DNA of 64,000 bases from Clitopilus passeckerianus. Lineage: Eukaryota > Basidiomycota > Agaricomycetes > Agaricales > Entolomataceae. Below the pieces are notes generated by a model. That model saw only the letters and a list, made by a program, of their open reading frames with translations, was not told where the DNA came from and made no database searches. Of the stretch, positions 36,712-48,990 are shown in pieces. Every line of letters starts with the position of its first letter. Positions within the stretch are counted from its first letter, which is position 1. The DNA is taken from the NCBI GenBank assembly GCA_944990035.1, contig CALYLX010000126.1, forward strand, positions 1,550,001 through 1,614,000, given 5' to 3'. Position numbers and translations under genes: made by a program.

Positions 36712-37523
36712 TCATCGTCCTGTAAGGAAGCGTACGCCCTCTCCATCCGCTATTGCAATGAGCTGAGCTTTACCTGATTTGCTGAGAATATTAATGGCTT
36801 TCTTTAGCATTACTATTGGTATATTTGAAAGCTCGGATGGGATTGGTGGATCAGTGATGTCGTAGAACGTCAAAATTGTGTTCAACTGCCCTGTTGATGA
36901 AGCCTTGATCATGGAAGAGCGAGATCCACGAGTTAGAAAGAGTAATAATAGTTAAAGAGACTCCACGTACCCAGTTGTATAAAACGTCAGCCCATTCTTC
37001 AGGCTGCCTCCAATGAAGCAGGACGGCCCGGTTCTGCTTAGCCGGTTCGTACACCGCAAGGTTTTGCGCGACCATAGCCGAAAGTATGTTACTCAGGTAG
37101 GACGGCAGTATTCTCCCTAGATAATAGTGGGGTTAAACGGGACATGCACCACGGGAACAAACAGAAAACATGCGATTGATTCTGGGGTTTCGTAGAACTT
37201 CGTCCCAATCATTCCCCGGTGCTTCGGCGTCTTCAACTCGAATGAAGAAGAGTTTGCGATATCGGGCATAACTCAGAATGAGTCTGATCCATTGTTCTGT
37301 GGCGGTTGACGATGTTGTTGGATTAGGTTGTTCGCTAGGATTGTATGAGTCGATTGTTCAAGCTGTTGACGAGGTAAATGGGACCTTACGTGAAGAAAGG
37401 GGGTGCTGCATGGATCGATGGCAAAGAAAGCCTGTAAATATCCGTCTCTTAGATATTGCCAGAAACAGAGCCCGAATTGCATTGAATTTCACCAGAGGTT
37501 GTGGTATGTGTGGTGAACGGCAT
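36712..37523 (-). CDS. VPS25: ESCRT-II subunit VPS25
   Basis: Winged-helix protein of ESCRT-II, which sorts ubiquitinated cargo into multivesicular bodies. The family's PPFF motif is visible as IHAAPPFFTEQPNPTT, followed by QWIRLILSYARYRKLFFIRV and WDEVLRNPRIN. Then SYLSNILSAMVAQNLAVYEP and HWRQPEEWADVLYNWV appear, with STGQLNTILTFYDI and the ending QLIAIADGEGVRFLTGR. About 210 residues, five introns. Exon 1 (MPFTTHTTTSG) joins the PPFF exon in frame only if the A3 run at 37423-37425 (+ strand) had one more base. It shares a 203-bp divergent promoter with the GH35 gene. Confidence 0.87.
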
Positions 37524-37726
37524 GAGAGCTGCGAAAGGAAATGATAGCCGACAATCACTTCGTAGCGTCTCTCCACCGCGGCGGGCCGGGCTGCGGCTCT
37601 TAGTCTGCAACTACGATGAGCATTACAGTCACCTGTCCAACAACATGGTTCTGACGAAAATACCACGGCTTTATTCCGTACTTAAGTGGAGAATGAAGTC
37701 CTAGACTATTACTCGAGGTGGTAGCC

Positions 37727-40700
37727 ATGCGGACTAAACTCTTGACTTCCTTGCTTGCCCTTGCTTTAACCTATACCGGTGCTGTCCACGGACAGAAAAC
37801 GACTGGGTTGACGGATGAGGTTGCTTGGGATGACAAGTCTCTCTTCATAAAGGGCCAGCGCACTTTCATTCTCTCAGCTGAAGTCCACCCGTGGAGGCTC
37901 CCGGGTAACCCAGACCTCTGGGTAGATGTCTTTCAGAAGATCAAGTCAAATGGGTTCAATGCCGTCTCTTTCTACACTAACTGGGCACTTCACTTTCCCG
38001 AGCCAACTACGAACGGAGGCCAGGGAGATTTCCAAGCCGGAACGTATAGGGATATTCAAAGGTTTATTGACGAGGCCAAGAAGACAGGTCTCTGGTTGAT
38101 AGCTAGGTCAGGACATTCTTCTTTTATGCGTCATTCTCATTCTAACCAAAACACTCAACGGTAGGCCTGGTCCATACATAAGTATGAACGAATTTTTCCG
38201 AAACTCTGAATGCGATTGACTCCCTTGCAGATGGAGAAACCACGGGTGGAGGGTTCCCAGGCTGGGTTGGTAACATTGCAGGAGATCTTAGGACTAACAA
38301 CGCGAACTACAAAGCAGGTAAGCAGTGAATCCACCTCGGAATCCTGCATATATGCCAATGCAACAAAGCATGGACACCTTACATGACGGCAATTTCGAAG
38401 ATTATTGCGAAGAACCAGATCACCAATGGTGGCCCGAGTCAGTTTTCTTACTTCTTGCAACAGTAAGCGACCAGTCTCATCACCAGCTTCAGTTATTATC
38501 GTGCAAGCGGAAAACGAGTTTAGCGCCAATTCTGCCCACAATGTATATATGCAGGATATTATCGACCTCTATCGTGCCAACGGAATCGTTGTTCGTATGT
38601 CACTTACCTTTCCACCACATTTCCCAAGGGCTCATTGATTGGTCGGACAGCCCTTATGCACAATGACCAACATTCAGGTCAAGCTGGCAACTTCTCTCCG
38701 ACAAACCGGGAACTCATGTAGATATCTATTGGTAGGTCGCATCACATTCATATCCAGTACCTCACCTTTAACTCGACCTAGTGGTGACTCCTACCCGCAG
38801 GGAGCTTCTCGATGGGCTCAAGTACAAGCCATCTACTACTCTGCACATAAAGCTTCTGCCCCAAGCAATCCACTATGTCTTGCTGAATTTGGTGGAGGAT
38901 ATCTACTAGGTTGGGGTGCCACCACTCGAGGAGGGACAGGCTACGAAAAGTATTGTACGTGGCCAGACACGGTGTGAATTATAGCATGTTGACATTGATC
39001 AGCCAACGACCTGACGGATGCAAGCTTTGGTAACGAAACCAGCCCATTCAGATGGATCGAAAGCTGATTGCATATTTTTTCTACTTAGAAAACATATTCT
39101 ACAAGGATGCTTAGTCTGTCTCAACCGAATGTCGCTCCTTGAGGCATAACTGACCAAATCTATACCACTAGCGCTCAAACAGCTACTATATTCAGTAGGG
39201 CGATGATCTTCCTTTCCTTACCGTAGGCTGACATGATTCGCACTAATAGATATCTACAGTGAGTTCCCCGTGATGAGCTATTCGCGATGCTTACCCGGCC
39301 GTGGAAGTGCTTTTTGGAGGAACAAATTTTGGCAATACGGTGGAGCCTACTGTGTAAGTAGCTCTCTGCCATGCGAAACTGAAGTTGCTTAAATTCTGTA
39401 CAGATACTCGTCGTACGACTATGGAGGTGGTGAGTACACGAGACTCGGAGTTCGAGCCACAGCTTGAAGCCAATTTTAGGTATCAACGAGAATCGCGTCG
39501 CCACCTCCAAAATGAACGAAATGCGACTTCAGGGCAATTTCCTCCGCGTTTCTAGAGATTTACCAGGTTCCATTCAGGTGGCGAATGGCACTATCTATAC
39601 CACCAACAACCAGATCTATACAACGGAACTGAGAAATTCGGGCACAGGCGGTGCTTTCTACTTCACCCGCCAGAATACATCTGCGTAAGACTTTCTTTCC
39701 GGTCAAGGCCTAGCCTTATAATCATCCTGTTGCAGATCAACCAATGTTGTCACCACTCAGATCACAGTACAGACTTCCAAGGGCAAGCTCATTATTCCTC
39801 AAAAAGGAACAATCACCTTCAACGGCCGGGAAAGCAAGATCCTCGTCACAGACTACGTGTTTGGTAAATCCAAGACGAATATCTTATATTCCACTGCAGA
39901 GTATGTCTTATTGGTTGCCGGGCACTTCGTTCATTGCTAATGGATGTTTAGGATTATGACTTGGACTACGTGAGTTCCACTCACTCTCAATCAAGCCTGA
40001 TTAACCGGCCACGTCTGAGCAGCCTGGACAACACTGACTACGTCGTATTATATGCACCTGCTAGTCAAACTGGTGAAACTGCTCTACTGTTCCAGTCCAC
40101 TCCTACCATTGTTGCGCCTCCCGCTGTTACGAGCACCTTTGCAAATGGCACTCTGACGTTAAACTACACCTTTGGTGCAAACCAAGTTGTGACTATCAAA
40201 TCCGGAAGCACGACGGTTGTACTCCTTTTGCTCAGCAAAGCCACTGCCAATACATGGCACGCACCTCTAATCCCTGGTACTGGGTCATTCAGCAATTATT
40301 TCTCCATTGGAACAAACCAATCGTGAGTCGATCTCACACCGTTCATGGGCTTTCTAATGGATTGATTGCCTCATCTTGTAGAGTCCTTGTTGGTGGCCCT
40401 TACCTCGTTCGAACTGCAAGCATCGCAGGACCTACTTTGTCGCTGGTAAATCACATTGGAACTTTCTGACCAACTGACCAACTCATGATTGGTGCAGACA
40501 GGCGACCTCAATGGGACTACTACAATCCAGTTCATAGCACCTTCTACCGTCACCCAGCTCAATTGGAACGGCAAATCTCTCCCTGTGGCAAAGGATGCAT
40601 TGGGCATATACACTGGGAGTATTACCGGAGCCACTTCCTTCAAACTTCCCGCACTTACCAAATGGAAAGTCGCCAGCAGGTATGATGCTCTACATTTGTC

Positions 40701-42222
40701 CTCTGTCAAAAAATAACCGTCAGTGCACCTCTTCAGTCTTCCAGAGGTGGATCCTGCCTTCGATGACTCTTCTATGCGGACAGCAGATCTCACAACCACT
40801 AACGTCAGTACTGTTTGTTCTTTAATCCATTTACATACCTAACACTCATTCTAGTACACGAATTTGCCAGTTCTTGCGGGTGATAAAGTTCTCTACTCCC
40901 AGCAATATGGGTAAGTGGTCCAGCAGCTGTCTGAGGATGACCCATGAATCTACGAGATCTAGGTTCTATGGAGGCCACCTCATATTCCGCGGTCACTTCA
41001 AAGCCACGGGACAAGAGACCGCGATTTCTACGACGGTCCAATATGGTTTCGCAGGGGGCTACTCGGCCTGGATCAATGGTGTCTTCTTGGGGTCAAGCCA
41101 AGGAAATAGTTCTGTCAGCCTCAGCGCTGACAGTTGGAAGCTTCCCACTGGGGCGTTGAAGGTTGGCCAAGACAACGTCTTTGTTGTAATCCAAGGTCGG
41201 TGGGGTTTCAAAATAGAGGTTCTGAAACTAATCTATTATGCATAGATCATACTGGGTAAAATTCATGTTTAATTCACTAAACCTCTGTTCGCACAACTGA
41301 TACAACCTTGGCTCTCAGTATTGTAGAAACCAGCAGTACGTTGCCTCGTTCGATTCCCTATTATTTGATGTTCAACTTTCGCTTCATTCACGCAGCTAAT
41401 GGCGGTAAGGAACCGCGAGGCATTCGAGGATTTGCGATCGTTGGGGGCAACACGACATTCTCTCAATGGAAGATCCAAGGAAACCTGGTAGGAGTCATTC
41501 GCATCCCAAAATCTAGTGCTGACACGTGGTAGGGTGGTGCATCCGGAACCCCCGACACCTTCAGAGGGTACCTGAATGAAGGAGGCCTCTACGCCGAGAG
41601 GATTGGTGCCCACCTGCCAGGCTTCCCTGATGCTTCCTGGGCCGATGGGACTCCTCTCACGGGAGGCGGTGTTTCTGGGGCGGGCATCAACTTTTATCGC
41701 ACAACATTCGATCTGGTTGGTGTTAACCTTTCATTCGCCTATTAATCCCTAAATGAAGTCCCTTTCTAGCCCATCCCTGACGGCGTTGACGTTCCTGTCC
41801 GCCTCCAGATTACACCTAGCGATATCACCTCAAACTTCCGCGTTCAAATTTACATCAATGGCTGGCAAGTTGGCAAATATATCAACAACATTGGGTATGA
41901 CATCGTCCTTTTGTCAGGATGTAATGAACTGATGATTTCGTAGCCCGCAAACAGTATTTGTTTTGCCAGCTGGGTAAGTAACGAGATTGATTGCAAGACG
42001 ATTAGCCCTTAGCTTCCATCCAGAATCCTTCGCCGCAAGTCTACAAACACGCTTGCACTATCCTTGTGGTCGCTTGATAGCAAAGGAGCTGCTATCGCGG
42101 GGCTCGAGCTCATCGCCGACGGCACATTTAGCACCTCGTTGCCCTTGAAAGATTATTCGAGCCTCGATTACGCCGACCAGCAGAAGTCAAGGCCCGTCCC
42201 AAAGAGTTTCAAACCAATGTAG
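37727..42222 (+). CDS. Secreted GH35 beta-galactosidase
   Basis: Removes terminal beta-galactose from plant polysaccharides or oligosaccharides. A signal peptide ([20 protein letters not shown]) precedes the TIM barrel. [29 protein letters not shown] and the RPGPYIN junction are GH35 motifs. The acid/base Glu lies in [10 protein letters not shown] and the nucleophile Glu in [28 protein letters not shown] and [13 protein letters not shown] follow, then the galactose-binding beta-domains to [12 protein letters not shown] and the stop. About 1000 residues in twenty or so exons, one apparently only 9 nt (39250-39258). Between GNFSPTN and VDIY the frame needs one more G at 38708-38710. Confidence 0.88.
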
Positions 42223-42296
42223 TATGGAAATATGATAAGTTGTAGTTCGTTGAGATTGATGTAGTAGTTGCAAGCAGCTTGTTTTTGTTGTTAGCG

Positions 42297-43750
42297 TCAG
42301 GTTTCGTCTTCACTTTGACTATCGAGGAAAGCATTAATGCTCTGTAAAGCAGTCTATGATATGCGTGTGAGCAAACGCCGGTACAGAAAGGAGATTCTCT
42401 ACCTTCCGACGAGCCTTGACGTCCTCTATGTCCTCCATTTCCTCATCGCTATCTGGGCGGTTCTTTGAGCTTCTGGACGCCCTTTTCCCGCGACCGGTAA
42501 ATGACTTTTCAAAGGTTTGGACATCCTCTTTGGAGTTGTGAGCCATCTCGAGCAACGTGACAGCAATGGTACGTACCAAGTTCTTGGGCCAACTCCCTCT
42601 TTTCTTTGATTTTCTTCGCTTGTTCGAGTGTGAACCTCTCCTTCATGCCGAGCTCGTGTAGTAGCTCCCTGAGTTTCCTGATCTGTTGGGAGGGTTCGGG
42701 AGAGTCTTTAAAGTATACACCCCAAACTTTCCGGACACCACACGCGAGGACGAAGGACTATATATCCAATTTAGTACGAGACCTTTAGACGAATGGTGCA
42801 GGATTATACCTTCAGCCGTTTTATCGTAGTCTCGTCCTTTGAAAGTGGCTCCTTGTCCTTTGCACCTTTCTTTACTCTAGTACTGGTCTTTTCTTTGGCC
42901 ACCTTCTTTGTTTCTTTCTTTGCTTTTTTGGGCTTGGGTGGCGCAGCATCAGAGCTGAGGCCATCATCGCTCATTTCTTCGTCTAGAGTATTGGTGGTGG
43001 GAGGTGGGCTGGATCTCGGTTTTCCATCTTCCAAATCGCTTCCTCGTTCACTTTCGACCCGTTTTTTGTTTTGCTTCGGTAAAGCCTGGTGCTTCTGTAA
43101 TCGGAACGGTTTGGCTTCTGTCATGTTCTGTGAGCCGGAGAACGCGCCCACCTTCCGCGAGGGGCTTTCGGACTTCTTTGAGCTCGTCTTAGTCTCTTCT
43201 GTACCTTCTTCTTCGTCAGAAGTCGGGATTGTTTCCTGGACAAAGTTAGCACTGTGCCCTCAGCTCTTGGCACTGGCACGCACTGCAGATTTGAACGCTT
43301 TCGAACTCTCCTTTGCCCTTTGTCTCTTCTTAGAAGAGCTAGATGCTTTCGCGGGTTTCTCATCCGCAGAATTGTCCGACGCCGACGCGTCCTGACGCGG
43401 AGGTAGGCTAGAAGAATTCTCCTTGGGGGACGACGACGGTAGTTCGGCTTTGGCATCCTGAAATCACTCTGGGGTAAGAGCGAGATCATACAGATTTCTT
43501 TGTTACTTACCAATGTGGCTTTCTTGACTATCTGCCGAAGTTCTTTGGCGTCCAAAGCCCCGGACTCGAGCTTGAGCCTGTCCTCAACTAACCCACGAAC
43601 AATGCGAATAGTGACTTTACTGTGGTGATGGTCAGCTTTGAGCTTTGAAAATTCCTAAGGTACTACTCACGACAGAGTCCCCTCATCGTGGGCTTCTTGG
43701 ACGATAGCCCTTGTAACTTGACGAAGTTTAGCTGCTGGTGGAACGGACAT
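42297..43750 (-). CDS. HIRIP3/CHZ-type histone chaperone with DEK-C-like N-terminus
   Basis: Likely nuclear histone H2A(.Z)-H2B or HIRA-linked chaperone. The N-terminal 60 residues (AKLRQVTRAIVQEAHDEGTL to LDAKELRQIVKKA) resemble a DEK C-terminal domain. A long acidic/basic low-complexity centre follows with many Ser, Lys and Glu. The conserved C-terminal block SFVLACGVRKVWGVYFKD, then QQIRKLRELLHELGM and LEQAKKIKEKRELAQEL, is the HIRIP3 signature. The end reads ARRKSINAFLDSQSEDET. About 390 residues, five introns. Its stop is 74 bp from the GH35 stop (convergent). Confidence 0.8.
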
Positions 43751-43879
43751 GTTCAGGTTCGTCGATCACCGAGCTAGCTTCCAGTAAATAACGCGTAAAC
43801 AACACGTGTTTGGCCAAGATGACCAATTTCGATCTAGTATTTGTACGAATATGTTTTTTCTGTTAACGAGAGTAGCTCC

Positions 43880-44863
43880 CTAATCATACAATACAAGCAA
43901 TCGTAACTCAATGGACTCCCTAGGAGGCGAGCCCTTGGGTGTGTCCGGATCCTCAAAAGAAGTGTGTGGGGAACAAAAAGCAACGCTGCTGTCCTTCACA
44001 GAGTCATATCTGTAAGTCACGTCAGCCTCACTTCAAGCAACGAGGAAAACATCCCATCTCACGATTTAATGAGCACCACCTCCTCAGGTGTTACTGCATA
44101 AAAATACCCCCACTTGTGATTCTCACTATATTTCACTGCCACAACTTCCACCTCCCCCTCAGGTCGCACAGTCTTCATTGCAACTAGGTCTTCCTGCATA
44201 TTTACAGTCTTGTAATCGCACAGGACTAGTGGCGAGTCATACGCCGGGTGCGAAATTGGGCGCCAGAAGCTCAAGATTTGGAAACGGGCAGGCACCTCTG
44301 ATTCGGGCAGCGATCGTTGAAGAATCGAGAGGGCCTCTGATGCGGAGAAGTCGACGTGAACCCGCCGAGATGGCTGGCCTGGTGCCAGCGGATCGTCACC
44401 AATTCGGCGGCGACGTACATCTGAGTGGACAGGGTCAGATTTTCAGGTGTGGTTTAGATCTATAGCTGTCCGTGGGCTTACTGTGATCTATAATGACAAT
44501 CTGGCTCGCGCCTGTGAGCTTCTTTACGAGGTCAATACTTTCGGGATAATACGCTTGCACAATCTCCTCTTCGTTGCTAAAGCCTTTGAATGTCGTCGGG
44601 CAGTTGCTGCAGAGCTCAAAGCCTTCGCCGTCGAGCGTCACAAGCTTTCCCTGTGCCCGCAGATTTTCGACGAAGACCTGCTTCTCTTCGTTGGTGTAGT
44701 TCCTCTCGAAGGTCTTTCCATCGGGCTTGAGGATGTCGAAATAAGGGCCATCGTCCCCAGCTAGGGCCTTAAAAAAGCGCAACTTAGCGTTCGTGGACTT
44801 GGGCTGATCGTTGGAAGACATCATGACAGGGAAATTGGGGACCTTTCGGAAAGAAGGCTTCAT
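43880..44863 (-). CDS. CmcJ/AsaB-like (GA4-desaturase family) oxidoreductase
   Basis: Member of a fungal family annotated as hydroxylase/desaturase AsaB or methyltransferase CmcJ-like, often found in secondary-metabolite clusters. Visible family blocks are LRFFKALAGDDGPYFDI near the start, QIVIIDHS with an intron after DH, then SRRVHVDFSASEAL. RFQILSFWRPISHPAYDSPL, VLCDYKTVN, HKWGYFYAVTPEEVVLIK and CSPHTSFEDPDTPKGSPPRE follow. HVD plus the downstream His and the RES motif resemble the putative 2-oxoglutarate/iron site of the family. About 280 residues, two introns. Start at 44863, or at the paired ATGs 44824/44821. It stands 198 bp downstream of the A-T-TE synthetase on the same strand. Confidence 0.82.
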
Positions 44864-45061
44864 ATGAGCATTTTGGTCGGTTTACTGCTACTCGGTACTA
44901 TTAATCTAATCTGTAGTTGCTACTACTTCTTCGCAATGATCCGGTGAGCGAATAGATGAATCTGCCAACCTCATATTGATAGCACGATGAACGAAATAAT
45001 TATACATTTGGTTATCTCCAAGATACAAATTGTGATCGTGACAGGGGCACGCGCGATAGCC

Positions 45062-48000
45062 CTAGTTAGCAGCGAGCACCTGTCCGGCACGACCAAGAGC
45101 GGCTCGGAGTTTTTCAGCAAAGGAATCTACGTTATCTTCTGAAAGCATTTCATAATGCCCTCCATCGACATCCACCGTCTCGAAGTGATCACAAAACTCC
45201 TGCCAGGTCGCGAGGTGGTCGCGTTTATACTCCTCGCGGGTCATTGGGCCCATAAATGGGGCAGGGGCAGGGCAGAACATCGTCATCAGCGCACCGGGCA
45301 CAGTCCCGCTTGGCTCGTACCCACGCCCCACACAGATCCTCCCATAGGCAACACTGACCCATCGCCTGAAGCCCGCCGTTGTGAGCTGGAGATTCTTCCA
45401 TTGTTTCTGATCGCCATTATCGAATACCAACTGGACGATCTCTGTGGCCGAAGGGGGGTCAGGATCTGTAGTAGCCGCCTCCGGGAACTTCTGCAGCAGT
45501 GAGTGCTTCAGTTCATCGGCGCTCTGTGTTGGCGTAAGCTTGAGGATGTCACAAAGATCTGTCAGGCTGTCAACCCAACCATAGTCCATCGGTATCAATG
45601 ACTCGGAAGGCACGTCCATAATTCCCACCCAAGCCACCTGCTTGCCACGCTGAGCAAGCTTCTTTCCAATCTCATATGCGACGGTGCCACCGAAGCTATA
45701 TCCGCCCAGGAAGTACGGCCCACTTGGGTATGTATTTTCGATAGCAGAAAGGTAGCAGCCAACCATTTCTGACAAAGAAGGAAAGGGTGTTTGGTTGAGC
45801 TCGAATCCTCGCGCACGGAGGGCGTACACAGGACGATCGTCCCCCAGTATTCGCGCAAGGTTGATGAAGACGAGAACTTCGCCTAAGCCGGGATGGACAA
45901 GGAAGAGAGGGGGTTTTGAACCAGTGGAATTGAGACATACAAGAGGGTTGTATTCGAGGGAGGTAGGGGGGGTACTAGGCCTGATGTCCGCAAGATAGTT
46001 GGACAACTCTCGGAGCTCCGGTCGTTTGAGAACCTCGATGGCTGGTATATTCGAGATTGACAGCCGCTCCTGTAGGCGTTGCTTGAGCTGTATCAGCTGC
46101 ATGGAGGTGGCACCCATGTCGAATATATTGTCCGAACGTTTCAAGGAACTACTTCCGCGGTTGAACAGAGCAGCGACAATATCAAACACAGTTTCCTCCA
46201 CCGTGTTCGTGGCACCCTCGTCAACTGAGGACTCTTCTTCAACAACCAAGGACTTTTCTATGTCTTGATATTGGCCCTCCAGGTAAGCGGTAACGAGCCT
46301 AGAGCGCGAGACCTTGCCTAGCGCCGTCTTCACAAAGAATTTGCGTGGAAGAGGTAATGTGATATGGGGTGCCTGTGAGCAGAAGATGGCACTTGCTGCT
46401 TTGGTAGCTCTGTTGGTCGCTGCAATGCGCTTGAGGTCAGAAGCGGCAAGAGGATTCTCAACCATGATCTCGTGCTGGTAGAAAACCGCGTAGGTTTCCG
46501 TGTCGGCATCCGCAAGGCGCATCGGGCAGAAATAGACGAATGATTTCATGAGCCCGTCAATCTTCTGGTCCTCGAGGTAGTGCTCGGCGTCGATGCTTGG
46601 ATGCTTGACCCCATTGATGTTGATGCAATCCTTATCTCTGCCCACCATGTGCAAGTTGCCGTCTGCGTCCAAAAATGCCGTGTCGCCGGTGATGAACCAA
46701 CCATCGACGAACGACTCAGCATTGGCCTTCGCGTTGTTGTAGTACTCCCGGAAGACCGTAGGGCCCTTGACTTGAAGCTGGCCTACCTCTGAATGCGGGC
46801 AAACGGCACCGGTTTCCGAGTTCACGACACGGACAGATACGCCATCCGAGCACTTCCCGAGAGAGAGGTACCTGACGTTGAAGTCCTTGACGTCGTACGG
46901 GATCGGCCGTATGTCAAAGATGCATCCTGCCTATAGAGTAGTCAGTAATTGCGGAGAGCGGATTCGAAAAACTCGAGATTCCTTACACAAGTCTCGGTCA
47001 TTCCAAAGCCTCCTCGGAGCGAATCTCGCGGCGCTCCAAATCGTTCGAGAATATCGGCGAATTCAACAGCAGTCTTGACCGGCACTGACTCGCCACCGGA
47101 AACAACTGCCATGATAGATGACAGATTGAGCGAGCTTGGGTCGTAGGGTGCATCGACAACGTCGCGGCAGATTTGGGAAAGGAGGAAGTTGGGACTGAAG
47201 GTATACGAGATGCGATACCTGCTGCAGAGGCCAAGCAGCTTTCGCGGGTTCCTGATGATGGCCGAAGGCGCAATATGGTATTGGCTGAGGGATGATTTTA
47301 GAATCCAAGGCTCAGAAATGCCAACGAGCCTCAGACTTACCAGGCATCAGCTACGAGGGCCTGGAGAAGGAAATCAGAAACGCATGCGACGTGGTCGAAT
47401 GCGATCCAGTTCAGAAGCCGGGATGAAGACGTGGTATTGTGGTGTTTAGCCTTCCCCCGGGTACAAGATAAGAGATTAGAATGACGTAGGCCGACTGCCT
47501 TGGAGTTCCCAGTTGATCCAGAGGTGAGCATGAAGGTAACAATATCATCGGGCTTGAAAGTGGTGAGCGGGAAGATCCGCGTCTGGGCATCCGGATGAAT
47601 CTCGATAGTTGCAAGACATGACGTGGGCAGGGTCTTCAGCGTTGGGACCAGGCCGAGGACAGAGCTGATCGTGTCGTCTGTCGAGATAAACGTAGGGTTG
47701 TTGAATAGCTGTTGGAGGTGTTCGAAAAGCAGGACCTGGCGGCTCTGGTCAGGGTGAAGTGGAGGGATTGGGCAGACTGGGATGCCAGCTAGAGGTGATG
47801 AGCATTAGCAGGCAGAAAATGGCTGCCAGAGAGGAAGGCACTTACCCAGACAGCAAGCCCAGAAGATGCGTATGTGGCTTTCATGGTCAGCGAAGTGTGT
47901 TACCACGATATCGCTGCCGTCTGTCTTGAGTCCAGTGGAGACGAGACGAGCTGCATACTCCTGAGACTCTACAAAGAGTTGTGCATAAGACAGTGATTTC

Positions 48001-48101
48001 ACAATGTTGCCGTCAGCGTCAAGGAAGCCGAGCTCTGCAGTCGAAGCCTGAGAACGCGCCTGGAGGAGGTCTGGAAGGGTCGAAGTTTCGCCCACAGCCA
48101 T
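45062..48101 (-). CDS. NRPS-like A-T-TE synthetase (atromentin/quinone synthetase type)
   Basis: Activates an aryl 2-oxo acid and condenses two copies into a quinone or furanone core. The adenylation domain shows A3 MLTSGSTGNSKAVGLRHSN, YTFSPNFLLSQI, A5 GGFGMTETCAG, A7 WFITGDTAFLDADGNLH, A8 GRDKDCININGVKHPSIDAE and A10 PLPRKFFVKTALGKVSRSRL. The carrier domain is DNIFDMGATSMQLIQLK with its Ser. The thioesterase has the nucleophile elbow GGYSFGGTVAYEIG and a late His in DVDGGHYEML. There is no condensation domain. About 940 residues and few introns, the last 600 residues in one exon. This layout and the KTALGKVSR form of A10 match basidiomycete atromentin/polyporic acid synthetases. The start is the ATG at 48101. 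Confidence 0.9.
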
Positions 48102-48990
48102 AGAGGATCTCGCGATGGTACGGGATAGCACAAAGGAATCCTAGAAGGCTATAGACAGCATAGCGACGAACGTTCGAACCCCGATAACTTTCTATCTGCC
48201 AACCAGGCGGAACAGAGGTGCGGATACGACCATATGATAGATTCTGTTCAGATCGTGGTTGAAGGGAGTTAAACTTGTGGTCATGGTCTGAGAAGCCTGT
48301 CAAAGAAAGACCCATGACCTTGCCTCGCAGTCGGCCGACTCAAGTTTCAAGGATTCCGTAGTTCTGGGCATGGTAGCGAGCCCATAATTTGACGATAGGT
48401 TTCTCTCAATTCCCAGACTTGTGCAAGGTCTACGCTATTCCTATCCCACTATCGGCATAGGCGTTATCAATCTCCTTGTCATTATCTAGGACCAAACTTA
48501 CCATCTTCGTCTACAAGGCTTCGCCTTTGCTGCCGTGTCATGAAAAGTGTTCTGATGGAAAATATACCTTGCATTATTGATCTTCATTATTAAATTATTT
48601 ATTCATCATTTTGTATTGATTTAAATTTGCCTTGCCCGATTTGGGCTCTCATTATAGTATGCAAAGCCAAATGTAGCCCCGCAACCTAACGCTGCCTTTT
48701 TGAATCCACACAACAAAAAAAGAAGCAAATAAATCCCGACAAATTTACAGAACCAGTTCATTGAAGCCGAAGGAACTGAATGTTGGATTTTGATTCCCCC
48801 GTTACTGATTGTACAACAGCCGAATTAGGGACAGGGGGTGGTTGCAAGTTTATCTCAACAACTACGACAAGAAATATAGAACAAATAGAACTCAATGCCA
48901 TCTTCCATCGAGCGATTCAAAATACTTCTCTCGAAAACGTTCGCGCTCTTCGTTCTTGGGAGAAGTCAAAAGTGAAGGTAAATTCACCAA
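48102..48990. other. Intergenic region between synthetase and oxidase genes
   Basis: 889 bp holding the synthetase promoter and the oxidase 3' end. A very AT-rich patch lies at about 48550-48640. No additional gene is convincing. Confidence 0.5.

Noticed and set aside
38990..39310. GH35 gene read as a decaying pseudogene in its middle
   Set aside because: Small exons with good GT-AG borders and branch-like sites rebuild the expected motifs, so the apparent stops are intronic.
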